Assembly: GCA_027563935.2 (NCBI GenBank) | Contig: JANVAS020000239.1 | Coordinates: 3,224,001 to 3,288,000, forward strand | Source of the DNA: Costus lasius | Lineage: Eukaryota; Streptophyta; Magnoliopsida; Zingiberales; Costaceae | DNA: 64,000 nt | Direction: 5' to 3' | In this document: positions 10,621 through 20,436 of the stretch, in pieces | How the letters are laid out: every line of letters starts with the position of its first letter | Numbering within the stretch: position 1 is the first letter of the stretch | Translations under genes and position numbers: made by a program | Notes under the pieces: model-generated | The model's input: the letters and a program-made list of their open reading frames with translations, nothing else | What the model was told of the DNA's origin: nothing | Database searches by the model: none

Positions 10621-11870
10621 TGTTGGGGTATGCCCTTAAGGCTAATGTTTGAGGCCTTGGGATTGTATCAGTATCATGTAATAAACTCTTGTGTTTATAA
10701 AGGCATGGTTGTTATTCAGTTTGTTACCTTGTCTGCTGTAATAAGTGTACTTCTGAATAATGTCTCAAAGCTGTTCAGCTAGGCTGACATGCTGTAATGT
10801 CCTTAGTCGTGATATCTTGGTGAACATGAGACAGCCTTGATATGGTTAAGACTAATATGTATTCTAATCTTATAGGATGCTTCGAGCATGGAATAAGATG
10901 TAGACTCATGGGTACATTGGATGTACTGGACAGACCCTACTAGGATATTCAATTGCTTGTCACAATGTGAATAATCCTTGAATGCAACAAGTGGCACATG
11001 TCCTCTGACTTGAGATCACTTGTGTTTCTAAATGATGATTGTCATTGTTTTGAGGTAGTACGATATCATTTGAAACATAATGATTATAGACTATCTTGGA
11101 TAATGATCATGAGTCAGGTTAGGGCACTAGTGATAGATATAGGATTGCCGTCTCCTTGTTGAAGGAGTGAGATGTTCTAATGGGGCCCCCCCCTTATGAG
11201 ATGATTGAGAAAGTGTATGGCCATACCCTGGTGACTATGTTCATCAGATCTAATCATGCTCATCATATTGGAGCTACAGGCTTGACACGCTTGTCCAATA
11301 AGAACATCCAGTGGCAAAGGAAACATGTATGCCTAGTGAAGTGGATTCACACTTGTGCTGTGGTTTGGGTGTAGTCTTGGAAGACTCTTTCCTTTATATC
11401 GGGAGATAGTGATGTGTTGCTAGATACCCCTCACTGATCATGATAACGTTAGTTATCGTTACCGACATCTAAAGGAAACCCTTAGGGTCTCACAATTTGA
11501 TGATATGGCTTACTTAAGTCTGATCGTGTGGACTGAATTGTTTCGGTTCAGTTTAAAGGGATTTAAACTCTGATTGTAAGTGAGATCTGGTCTGATCATG
11601 TGTGATTGATTAGGGCTTGAGATCGGTAAGCTTCGATCGAGAGTAGTGATGCTAGATCGGTGAGATCAGAAGCGTCAAGAGATCAACGGTTAGATCTTGA
11701 ACCATTTTGGTTCAGAGAGATCTAGACCATGGCTTGGGCTGGTATCATGTGGTCTATTGAACCAAATTGGTTTGGACCAATTTGGATTGAACCGGTTCAC
11801 ATGGGTGAACGCATGGTTCGATCCATAAGGCGTTTTGGGCGGTTTGCTTGGAGTGGGAGCGCATGGCTTC

Positions 11871-11895
11871 ATGACTTTCCATAATTGGAAGTCAT
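11871..11895 (+). promoter_or_regulatory. CArG-box-like decamer in an inverted repeat, RE4 LTR
   Basis: CCATAATTGG (11879-11888) fits the MADS-box consensus CC(A/T)6GG. It sits in the inverted repeat ATGACTT...AAGTCAT. The 3' LTR has it at 19262-19271. Other family LTRs have CCATATATGG, CTATTTTTGG, CTATATTTGG or CTATTTTTAG at the equivalent place. A degenerate TATA box is an alternative reading, because no TATAAA is seen nearby. Confidence 0.45.
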
Positions 11896-12159
11896 GTAAC
11901 GCCATCTCCTAAGCGAAACGCCTAACGCTTCTCCTCTTGCTCTAATCGCATCTCCACTTTGGTTTGGGAGAGGATAGATGACGAAAGAGAGGAGGGAGGC
12001 TCGGCCAAGCTTTTTCTCATCACCTTCATGCGACAAGCACACCTTGGAGGTCTTTGCTAGCACAAAGAACACCAAGAAGTAGCCATCTTCATCCTCTTGT
12101 GTGCGTCCTCTTTGGAGAAGGAGCACTTGCGCCTTTGCTTCCAAGGCGCCATCGAAACT

Positions 12160-12177
12160 ATGGCATTGGTATGATCC
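12160..12177 (+). other. Proposed LTR start exon and 5' splice donor, RE4
   Basis: ATGGCATTG is followed by the donor-like GTATGATCC at 12169. Splicing to the acceptor at 14077 would join Met-Ala-Leu in frame to ATT CCT GCA GCA and on into gag. The same arrangement occurs in the other LTRs of the family with GCA, GCC or GCT as the second codon. It is unproven; see findings. Confidence 0.5.
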
Positions 12178-12323
12178 TTTGTTGATTTTATCAAGCTTTA
12201 TGTTAGTTGATCATATATCATGCAGCCGATCCCTTGAAACCCTTGCTTCCGCTTAAAAATCAAAGATGCGCCATCCATAGGGTTTCACCCCCTTGCGCTC
12301 CCCCTTGAAGGGGACTCTTCAAT

Positions 12324-12335
12324 TGGTATCAGAGG
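12324..12335 (+). other. RE4 primer-binding site (tRNA-Met type)
   Basis: TGGTATCAGAGG starts three bases after the 5' LTR and matches the initiator-tRNA-Met site apart from its last base. It lies inside the proposed leader intron. Confidence 0.85.
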
Positions 12336-14077
12336 TGGAATTATGCATGCTAATATGATTGCTATGTTTGCTCTTGTGATCCATGCTTGCGCAAGTGATT
12401 AGATCTAATTGTTTCATCATGCGAAAAATAGGATATAATACACTTATGTTGGCGCATGTTGTTTGTTCATGCTTGCGGCATGACTTGATGGTGGCGCTCG
12501 GTTTATGTTATTGTTTTATCAAACCTTCTCTTGCGCGCCTATGATTAGATCTAAGTTGCGCCTACTGTAAACCCTTAGACGGGTTGATGGGGTTGAAGTC
12601 ATCCCCTAGATTAGATCAAACTAGTCTGATCAGACCATCTGACAGCCTAGATGGGTCAACCAGATGGCACCTGTGCGCAAGCACGAGGTGGCTATAGGTC
12701 GACTGCATCACAGGCGTGTAGCGAGGTCTGGTTGAGACAACCAGTGAACACTCTTGAGTTAGGCCCGGGGTCACACCCGCTTGCCAGAACTCTTGAAGGT
12801 TGTTCAGCCCTTGGCGCATGCATGGTTGACCATTAGGTCAACTCGAGTCAGTTAGGACTTGGTGCATGCAAGGGCATGGATCTAACTAGATGGATGAGTG
12901 GATCCCTATCAATGGACCGTTGTAAGGTTGTAGGGCACATAAGAAAATTAAAATTGATGCCAATGGGGTTTTAAAAATTTTTTTTTCTTTTAATAGGATC
13001 ACATGTTGATTGATGCCTATGCTTGTTTATTTATTCTTATGTGGGTGCCCAAATTAATGTGTGCTGTGCTGGGGCCTGCGTGCCTGGAATTAAACCTGTA
13101 AATTAATATTATTGTGATCTGCGAATCACTTTTTAATTAATTTATTGTATAATTGACCTGTGAGTCAAACTTGTCTAGATAGATCAAAATGTATTTTGAT
13201 TAGACAAGAGCACAAAGGCACACATCCCAAGGGGCATTCAGCTGGTGGCGCACCTGAGGTGCTCTTGGCGCAAGGGCCCTGGGTTGGACCAGATGAGATG
13301 CTAAAGACCCAAGAAGAGCAAGTGAAGACTTAAGTATCTTAAGGTCTTACTTAGGCTATGGGCTTTTACCACATAAGATGCATGCTTTCTTTTATTGTTT
13401 AAATAAGTAGAACAGCATGATTTATTTATCTTCTGCTATCACCATAGGAATTGCATGATAGTGAAGAAGATAAAAGACCGTTAAAATCCAAACGCTAAAA
13501 TATCAAGCTCGTAAGCCTTCTGACGCGAAACCTCACTGTTCTGACTATCGTTGGAGCCGTGTTGTACCCACTCAGTGGGCACGTCCATCTATCTTCAGAC
13601 GGTGCTGGATTACACCTGCGTGTTACAGAGAAGGGATTTATCGCTTCTCGTTGCTCAGCATAGCACGTGGTGGTCCAGGGAGTAGGTCGGGTCAGCTTGA
13701 CCATGTAGGCTACATATGTGGCGCATATGGTAGCACATGGAGGCAGCCATCTGTGGGGTCAGAGATTGTGTTGTACCAACTCAGTTGGCACAGTCTGCTG
13801 GATTGCCCAGGTGAAGGGGAATCGCACGGGTTGGCGATTGGCAGGGACTACCTACCAGAAATTAGTGCTTGTACTCTCTGTGCATCTTATCTCGCCTGAG
13901 CGGGACGCGGAGACCAAGTATGAAATCTGGATCCCATCTCACTAAAAGAGTTCTACTCTTTCGGGCTGTTTTGCTGGATTTTTCAGCCAGATAAAATAGT
14001 GAGAAAAAGAATCTTTCTAAAGTCCTGGATTGATTCTAAACATTGATACTGACCTTGCTGTTCTTGCATTGTTGTAG
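12336..14077 (+). other. RE4 untranslated leader
   Basis: About 1.74 kb between primer site and gag hold no protein with a recognisable domain. Many short upstream ATGs, for example at 13651 and 13718, would hinder scanning to gag. The 3' end has TACTGAC (14047-14053), 24-25 bases before a pyrimidine-rich TTGTTGTAG acceptor, as expected of an intron. Packaging signals may also lie here. Confidence 0.7.
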
Positions 14078-16366
14078 ATTCCTGCAGCAACGAACACCAT
14101 GAGCTTCAATGTGCGATCCCTACTGGAAAGGGAGAAGTTTGCTGGGCCAAACTTCTCAGACTGGTTCGGACACCTTAAGATCATTCTTAAGGCAGAGAGG
14201 AAACTGTATGTCCTCGAGACGGCTATGCCGCCTCAACCCGCTGCGAACGCCGCAAGGGCGGTTCGTGATGCCTATGAAAAGCACGTCAATGATAGCATTG
14301 ATGTCGCTTGCCTGATGCTAGCGTCTATGACGCCACCGCTGCAGCGTCAGCATGAGGATATGTCGGCTATAGAGATTATAGCGAACCTCAAGATGCTGTA
14401 TGCTGCACAGGCGAGGACAGAACGCTATAATCTGACAAAGCTTTTCTTTCAGAGCAAACTGGCTGAAGGGAGCCCTGTGGGAGCTCACGTGCTCAAGATG
14501 ATTGGGCATAAGGAGGCTCTGGAGAAACTGGGGCATACCATCAACCAGGAGCTTGCTGTAGATATTATTCTGCAGTCTCTCCCGCCTTCTTTCGATGCGT
14601 TCATCATTAACTTTAATATGAACAAAATCGATTGTACTCCGGCAGAGCTGCTGAATATGCTCTTGACTACTGAGGAAACTCTGAAGGGAAAGCCTTCAAC
14701 CTCTGTCTTAATGGTTCCTTCAAGGAACAAGAAGAAGGGGAAGAAGGGCAAAGCCCCTGTCAAGAACTACAGTAAGGCTCTGAAACAGAAGGTAAAGCGG
14801 TCGAAGGACAACAGGTGTTTCCACTGTGGCCAGCTGGGTCACTGGAAAAAGGACTGTAAAGCGCTCCAAGGAGACAAGAGGGGAAGCATTGCTTCTGGCT
14901 CAGGTATATTTGTGACTGAGGTCATGATATCATCTTCTTCTGTTTCATGGGTGTTGGACACTGCATGTGGAGTTCACATTTGTTCAAATGTACAGGAACT
15001 CAAGAGAAGAAGGCAGGTGGGACAGCATGAGGTAGACCTACGTGTTGGAAACGGGGCACGGGTTGCTGCTGTTGCTGTAGGAGACTATTTCATTTCTTTA
15101 CCATCTGGCATTGTATTGGAATTAAACAATTGTTACTTTGTTCCCAGTATCACTAAAAATATTATCTCCATTCCTGCTCTTGTCAGGAAGGGATTTTCCT
15201 TTGAATGCAATATTTCAAAGTGTGTTTTATCTTATGATAATATTGTTTATGCAACTGGTTCAATCAACAATGGGTTATTCATGTTGGACATGGAATATTC
15301 TATACAAAACATTGATAATAAGAAAGCCAAGTATGCTGATGACAGCACCTTGCTATGGCATAGTCGTTTAGGCCATATTAACAAGAAGCGCATTAAGCGG
15401 TTGCATGATCATGGACTGCTGGGATCATTCTCCTATGATCAGATTGATACATGCAAAGCTTGTTTAATGGGTAAAATGACGAAGTCACCTTTTCCTAACA
15501 AGGGTCAAAGGGCTTCAGGTTCACTTGACCTTATACACAGTGATGTGTGTGGGCCGTTTAGTAAACATGCCAGAGGTGGCTATCAGTACTTCATTACCTT
15601 TACTGATGATTTCAGTAGGTATGGGTATGTCTATTTAATGAGACATAAAAGTGAATCTTTTGACAAGTCCAAAGAGTTCAAAAATGAAGTACAAAATCAG
15701 CTAGGCCGAAATATCAAGGCACTTCGTTCTGATCGAGGTGGAGAATACTTGAGTCATACGTTTACTGACTATCTGAAGGAGTGTGGGATTATCTCACAGC
15801 TCACTCCGCCAGGAACACCGCAATGGAATGGTGTGTCCGAGAGGAGAAATAGAACGTTACTTGATATGGTTCGTTCTATGATGAGTCAGGCTACTCTTCC
15901 ATACTCCTTTTGGGGATTTGCACTGGAGACAGCTGCAAAGGTACTAAACCGAGTGCCATCCAAGGCAGTTTCTAAGACTCCATACGAGTTATGGTATGGG
16001 AAACAGCCGAGCTTGACATTTATCAGGATCTGGGGTTGCGAGGCTTATGTCAAAAAGCTCGCCTCTGGGAAATTGGAGAGCAGATCTGAGAAATGCATCT
16101 TTGTCGGTTACCCTAAGGAAACTAAGGGTTATTATTTCTACGATCCCAAAGAGAACAAAGTATTTGTTGCTCGGACGGCAATATTTCTTGAGAAGGAGTT
16201 TCTTCTGCAAGAGGCCAGTGGGAGAGAAATAAAGCTGGATGAGAATCCAGAGGATGGACAAAGTATTCAAGCACAGTTGGATGTGCCTGAGCCGGTAGAA
16301 CAGGTTATTGAACAACCTGAGGCTCAAATATCACGGGAACCGCGTAGATCGGGAAGGATCCGTTGA
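14078..16366 (+). CDS. gag-pol: RE4 Gag-protease-integrase polyprotein (intact frame)
   Basis: The open frame runs from the proposed acceptor at 14078 through the internal ATG at 14099 (MSFNVRSLLE) to a TGA at 16364-16366. Counting from that ATG gives 755 residues. Gag fills about residues 1-235. The zinc knuckle CFHCGQLGHWKKDC is at 240-253. Aspartic protease has its active site in VLDTACG near 285. Integrase has an HHCC finger (HSRLGH ... CKAC) near 420-455 and the catalytic triad D482, D545, E581. The terminal 40 residues are an acidic linker that should lead into RT, but TGA, TAG and TAA occur there. The product could assemble particles, cleave itself and integrate DNA. This is the only copy in the window with all these domains open in one frame. 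Confidence 0.92.
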   Translation: MPAATNTMSFNVRSLLEREKFAGPNFSDWFGHLKIILKAERKLYVLETAMPPQPAANAARAVRDAYEKHVNDSIDVACLMLASMTPPLQRQHEDMSAIEIIANLKMLYAAQARTERYNLTKLFFQSKLAEGSPVGAHVLKMIGHKEALEKLGHTINQELAVDIILQSLPPSFDAFIINFNMNKIDCTPAELLNMLLTTEETLKGKPSTSVLMVPSRNKKKGKKGKAPVKNYSKALKQKVKRSKDNRCFHCGQLGHWKKDCKALQGDKRGSIASGSGIFVTEVMISSSSVSWVLDTACGVHICSNVQELKRRRQVGQHEVDLRVGNGARVAAVAVGDYFISLPSGIVLELNNCYFVPSITKNIISIPALVRKGFSFECNISKCVLSYDNIVYATGSINNGLFMLDMEYSIQNIDNKKAKYADDSTLLWHSRLGHINKKRIKRLHDHGLLGSFSYDQIDTCKACLMGKMTKSPFPNKGQRASGSLDLIHSDVCGPFSKHARGGYQYFITFTDDFSRYGYVYLMRHKSESFDKSKEFKNEVQNQLGRNIKALRSDRGGEYLSHTFTDYLKECGIISQLTPPGTPQWNGVSERRNRTLLDMVRSMMSQATLPYSFWGFALETAAKVLNRVPSKAVSKTPYELWYGKQPSLTFIRIWGCEAYVKKLASGKLESRSEKCIFVGYPKETKGYYFYDPKENKVFVARTAIFLEKEFLLQEASGREIKLDENPEDGQSIQAQLDVPEPVEQVIEQPEAQISREPRRSGRIR

Positions 16367-17983
16367 TAGCCTGAGCGCTATGACGGAGTCTAAATCATTG
16401 ATAATGATGAACCCCTCACTTATGCGGATGCGGTCAGTGGACCGGAGTCAGCTAGATGGCTTGAAGCTATGCGAGCCGAGATGGACTCCATGTCAGATAA
16501 CCAAGTCTGGGATTTGGTTGATCCGCCTCCGGGAGTAATCCCTATAGGCTGTAAATGGATCTTCAAGAAGAAGATTGACATGGATGGTAACATAGTTACC
16601 TATAAAGGCAAGCTAGTTGCGAAAGGTTTCAAACAAATCTACGGGATAGATTATGATGAAACTTTCTCTCCTGTAGCCATGTTTAAGTCTATTCGGATTC
16701 TTTTCGCGATAGCTGCATATTACGATTATGAGATCTGGCAGATGGATGTGAAGACAGCTTTCCTTAATGGAAATCTGGATGAGGATGTGTATATGACACA
16801 ACCTGAAGGTTTCACTAATCCATCAGATCGTCATAAAATATGCAAGTTAAAGAAGTCCATATATGGACTTAAACAAGCATCTAGAAGCTGGAATATTCGT
16901 TTTGATGAATCAATCTCTGAGTTTGGTTTCATCAAGAACGAGGATGACCCGTGTGTATATAAGAGGTTTAGTGGGAGCGTGATTACATTCCTAGTCCTCT
17001 ACGTCGATGACATCTTGATCATTGGAAATGATATTCCTGAAATGCATGCGGTTAAGGCATGGCTAAGGAAATGTTTCCAGATGAAAGATCTAGCAGAAGC
17101 AGCCTATGTATTAGGTGTGAATATCTACAGGGATAGATCTAAGAGGCTTCTCGGGCTGTGCCAGAGTACTTACATCGATAAAGTCCTGGAGAGATTCCAT
17201 TTAGAGAATTCTAAAAGAGGATATCTTCCAGTCAGACATGGTCTGAATCTTTCGAAGAGTCAGTGTCCACAAACACAGATTGAAAAAGATGAAATGGACA
17301 ATACGCCTTATGCTTCGGCTATTGGGTCCATTATGTATGCGATGTTGTGTACTCGCCCAGACGTCGCTTACGGGTTAAGCGTGACCAGTCGTTTCCAAAG
17401 TAATCCAGGACAGGCACACTGGATTGCAGTCAAGAACATCTTAAAATATCTGCGGAGGACCAAAGATATGTTCTTGATATATGGTGGTCAGGAAGAACTC
17501 AGTATAGAAGGATATACTGACGCTTCATTCCAGTCGGACCAGGATGATTTCCGATCGCAATCAGGCTATGTTTTTAGCTTGAATGGTGGAGCAGTGGTGT
17601 GGAAGAGTTTCAAACAGTCAACTGTTGCTGATTCTACAACAGAAGCCGAGTATGTTGCAGCCTCGGAAGCATCCAAGGAGGCAGTGTGGATTCGTAAGTT
17701 CTTGAGAGAACTTGGTCTTGTTCCTTCAAGTGCAGATCCTTTGGTTATCTTCTGTGATAACACTGGAGCAATCGCACAAGCAAAGGAACCACGGTCGCAC
17801 CAGAAGTCCAAGCACATACAGAGACGGTTTCACTTGATCCGGGAGATCATTGATCGGGGCGAGATCAAAATATGCAAGGTTCATACAGATGACAATCTAG
17901 CTGACCCGCTTACCAAGCCTCTGGCGCAGCAGAAGCATGAGAAGCACTGTAATAATATGGGTTTGAGATTTCTCAACCATTAG
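16367..17983 (+). pseudogene. pol: RE4 reverse transcriptase-RNase H, cut off by linker stops
   Basis: It is in the same frame as gag but separated by TGA (16364), TAG (16367) and TAA (16391), all in the integrase-RT linker. From about 16394 the frame is open to the TAG at 17981-17983. RT carries WIFKKKIDMDG, QMDVKTAFLNGNL, the YGLKQASR motif and the catalytic YVDD (17000-17011). RNase H has TDASFQSD near 17517 and DSTTEAEY near 17630-17655. The C-terminal DDNLADPLTKPL tail is typical of copia. The first internal ATG is at 16469. TGA and TAG each differ by one C-to-T change from the CGA CAG seen in RE6. Without readthrough no RT would be made from this copy. Confidence 0.88.
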
Positions 17984-17992
17984 ATTAAGTGC

Positions 17993-18003
17993 AAGTGGGA
18001 GAT
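17993..18003 (+). other. RE4 polypurine tract
   Basis: AAGTGGGAGAT directly before the 3' LTR is the expected plus-strand primer. The same tract precedes the LTRs at 43906 and 51328. Confidence 0.75.
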
Positions 18004-19704
18004 TGTTGGGGTATGCCCTTAAGGCTAATGTTTGAGGCCTTGGGATTGTATCAGTATCATGTAATAAACTCTTGTGTTTATAAAGGCATGGTTGTTATTC
18101 AGTTTGTTACCTTGTCTGCTGTAATAAGTGTACTTCTGAATAATGTCTCAAAGCTGTTCAGCTAGGCTGACATGCTGTAATGTCCTTAGTCGTGATATCT
18201 TGGTGAACATGAGACAGCCTTGATATGGTTAAGACTAATATGTATTCTAATCTTATAGGATGCTTCGAGCATGGAATAAGATGTAGACTCATGGGTACAT
18301 TGGATGTACTGGACAGACCCTACTAGGATATTCAATTGCTTGTCACAATGTGAATAATCCTTGAATGCAACAAGTGGCACATGTCCTCTGACTTGAGATC
18401 ACTTGTGTTTCTAAATGATGATTGTCATTGTTTTGAGGTAGTACGATATCATTTGAAACATAATGATTATAGACTATCTTGGATAATGATCATGAGTCAG
18501 GTTAGGGCACTAGTGATAGATATAGGATTGCCGTCTCCTTGTTGAAGGAGTGAGATGTTCTAATGGGGCCCCCCCCTTATGAGATGATTGAGAAAGTGTA
18601 TGGCCATACCCTGGTGACTATGTTCATCAGATCTAATCATGCTCATCATATTGGAGCTACAGGCTTGACACGCTTGTCCAATAAGAACATCCAGTGGCAA
18701 AGGAAACATGTATGCCTAGTGAAGTGGATTCACACTTGTGCTGTGGTTTGGGTGTAGTCTTGGAAGACTCTTTCCTTTATATCGGGAGACAGTGATGTGT
18801 TGCTAGATACCCCTCACTGATCGTGATAACGTTAGTTATCGTTACCGACATCTAAAGGAAACCCTTAGGGTCGCACAATTTGATGATATGGCTTACTTAA
18901 GTCTGATCATGTGGACTGAATTGTTTCGGTTCAGTTTAAAGGGATTTAAACTCTGATTGTAAGTGAGATCTGGTCTGATCATGTGTGATTGATTAGGGCT
19001 TGAGATCGGTAAGCTTCGATCGAGAGTAGTGATGCTAGATCGGTGAGATCAGAAGCGTCAAGAGATCAACGGTTAGATCTTGAACCATTTTGGTTCAGAG
19101 AGATCTAGACCATGGCTTGGGCTGGTATCATGTGGTCTATTGAACCAAATTGGTTTGGACCAATTTGGATTGAACCGGTTCACATGGGTGAACGCATGGT
19201 TCGATCCATAAGGCGTTTTGGGCGGTTTGCTTGGAGTGGGAGCGCATGGCTTCATGACTTTCCATAATTGGAAGTCATGTAACGCCATCTCCTAAGCGAA
19301 ATGCCTAACGCTTCTCCTCTTGCTCTAATCGCATCTCCACTTTGGTTTGGGAGAGGATAGACGACGAAAGAGAGGAGGGAGGCTCGGCCAAGCTTTTTCT
19401 CATCACCTTCATGCGACAAGCACACCTTGGAGGTCTTTGCTAGCACAAAGAACACCAAGAAGTAGCCATCTTCATCCTCTTGTGTGCGTCCTCTTTGGAG
19501 AAGGAGCACTTGCGCCTTTGCTTCCAAGGCGCCATCGAAACTATGGCATTGGTATGATCCTTTGTTGATTTTATCAAGCTTTATGTTAGTTGATCATATA
19601 TCATGCAGCCGATCCCTTGAAACCCTTGCTTCCGCTTAAAAATCAAAGATGCGCCATCCATAGGGTTTCACCCCCTTGCGCTCCCCCTTGAAGGGGACTC
19701 TTCA
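18004..19704 (+). repeat. RE4 3' LTR
   Basis: It has the same length as the 5' LTR (1701 bp) with about seven substitutions seen by eye. It is followed by AGAGA (19705-19709), the second copy of the duplicated target, and then by the rest of the RE3 LTR. Confidence 0.95.
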
Positions 19705-19709
19705 AGAGA

Positions 19710-20422
19710 GGCGTGAGCAAGGGCAAAGGGTGACAACTTGAAGGTGGCGCAACCCTTCTTCCTCCTTGAAGCAGCAAGCCTTCTTCTCCTTCTTCACCTC
19801 TTCACGTAACTTGGAGAAGGGCTTGGTGGCGACATCTCTTGGAGAGAATTGGAAGCTTAGGGTGGCGACAACTTGAGAGCTTGGAGCTCTCCTTCTTCAT
19901 CAAGGAGCGCAATCTCCTTCTTCCTTGGAACCGCAAGTTCTTCTTCTTCTCCCTCTCTTCTTGGCGCAAGGACTCTTAGTGCTTGGTGGCATCTCCTTGC
20001 CACAAGTCCTCTTTGTTCCTTGGCCATAGGCGCACCTTGCTTGAAGGTGGCGCATGCAAAGAAGAAGAAGGATGTACTTGGCGCATCATCCTCTTCCTCA
20101 TCTCTTCTTGGCGCTTCTACCTTGGAGGTGGCGCAAGATTTGAAGAGAGTGATAAGGCTTGATTCTCTTCCCGAGGCTAGCACCAAGCGTGGAAGGGAGC
20201 AACGATCAGGGAGTCGACGCGTGGATACTTGTAGAGGGCGAGCACTTGATCGTCTTCAACATAGCTTCGGCAACTAGACAAGCAAATGAGGTACATTTCT
20301 AACACATCCTTGTGTCTTCTCTCTCGCATGGATCCTTGGGACCGGAATATGTTTCGGGTGTAATGCTTCTGCTGCGTCCTTGGACTGCAAAATTTTAAAA
20401 TTACACCCGGTATTCCCTAACA
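19710..20422 (+). repeat. RE3 5' LTR, second part
   Basis: It continues the RE3 LTR after the RE4 insertion and ends CCCTAACA. It is pyrimidine- and purine-rich, with several short reading frames in both directions that look like transcribed leader rather than genes. A donor-like ATGAG|GTACAT occurs at 20286. It would not join in frame to RE3 gag, so no LTR start exon is claimed for RE3. Confidence 0.8.
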
Positions 20423-20423
20423 G

Positions 20424-20436
20424 TGGTATCAGAGGT
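20424..20436 (+). other. RE3 primer-binding site
   Basis: TGGTATCAGAGGT lies one base after the LTR end. It matches the tRNA-Met site and fixes the RE3 LTR boundary. Confidence 0.8.

Larger units (their letters stand above)
10621..12321 (+). repeat. RE4 5' LTR
   Basis: It starts TGTTGGGGTATGCCC and ends GGGGACTCTTCA. Landmarks are a strongly conserved block around 10800-11050, a CArG-type CCATAATTGG at 11879-11888 within an inverted repeat, and the proposed start exon ATGGCATTG at 12160. An antisense 64-codon reading frame (10997-10803) occurs in most LTRs of the family; I do not consider it a gene. Confidence 0.95.
10621..19704 (+). mobile_element. RE4: near-intact copia element in the RE3 LTR
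   Basis: Two 1701-bp LTRs (10621-12321 and 18004-19704) with TG...CA ends are flanked by AGAGA at 10616-10620 and 19705-19709. I see about seven mismatches between the LTRs, all substitutions, so the insertion is young. Inside are a primer site, a leader of about 1.75 kb, gag-protease-integrase in one open frame, RT-RNase H in the same frame after three clustered stops, and a purine tract. It looks like the Angela/Tork lineage of plant Ty1/copia by LTR start, LTR length and domain order. Confidence 0.95.

Noticed and set aside
10803..10997. A 64-codon minus-strand frame starting MPLVAFKDYSH, repeated in seven of eight copia LTRs
   Set aside because: It lies in the most conserved part of the LTR and several of its changes alter amino acids (codon 6 is N, F, Y, I or S). 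One copy is broken. Nothing shows coding selection.
11690..12144. Minus-strand frames of 71 and 91 codons in the RE4 LTR, repeated at 19073-19527
   Set aside because: They are LTR sequence antisense to the transcribed strand, duplicated with the LTR, and absent as frames from the other LTR lineages.
20286..20296. An LTR start exon in RE3 (ATGAG then GTACAT)
   Set aside because: Joining it to the acceptor at 53665 puts the ATG out of frame with RE3 gag, so it does not fit the RE4-RE7 pattern.
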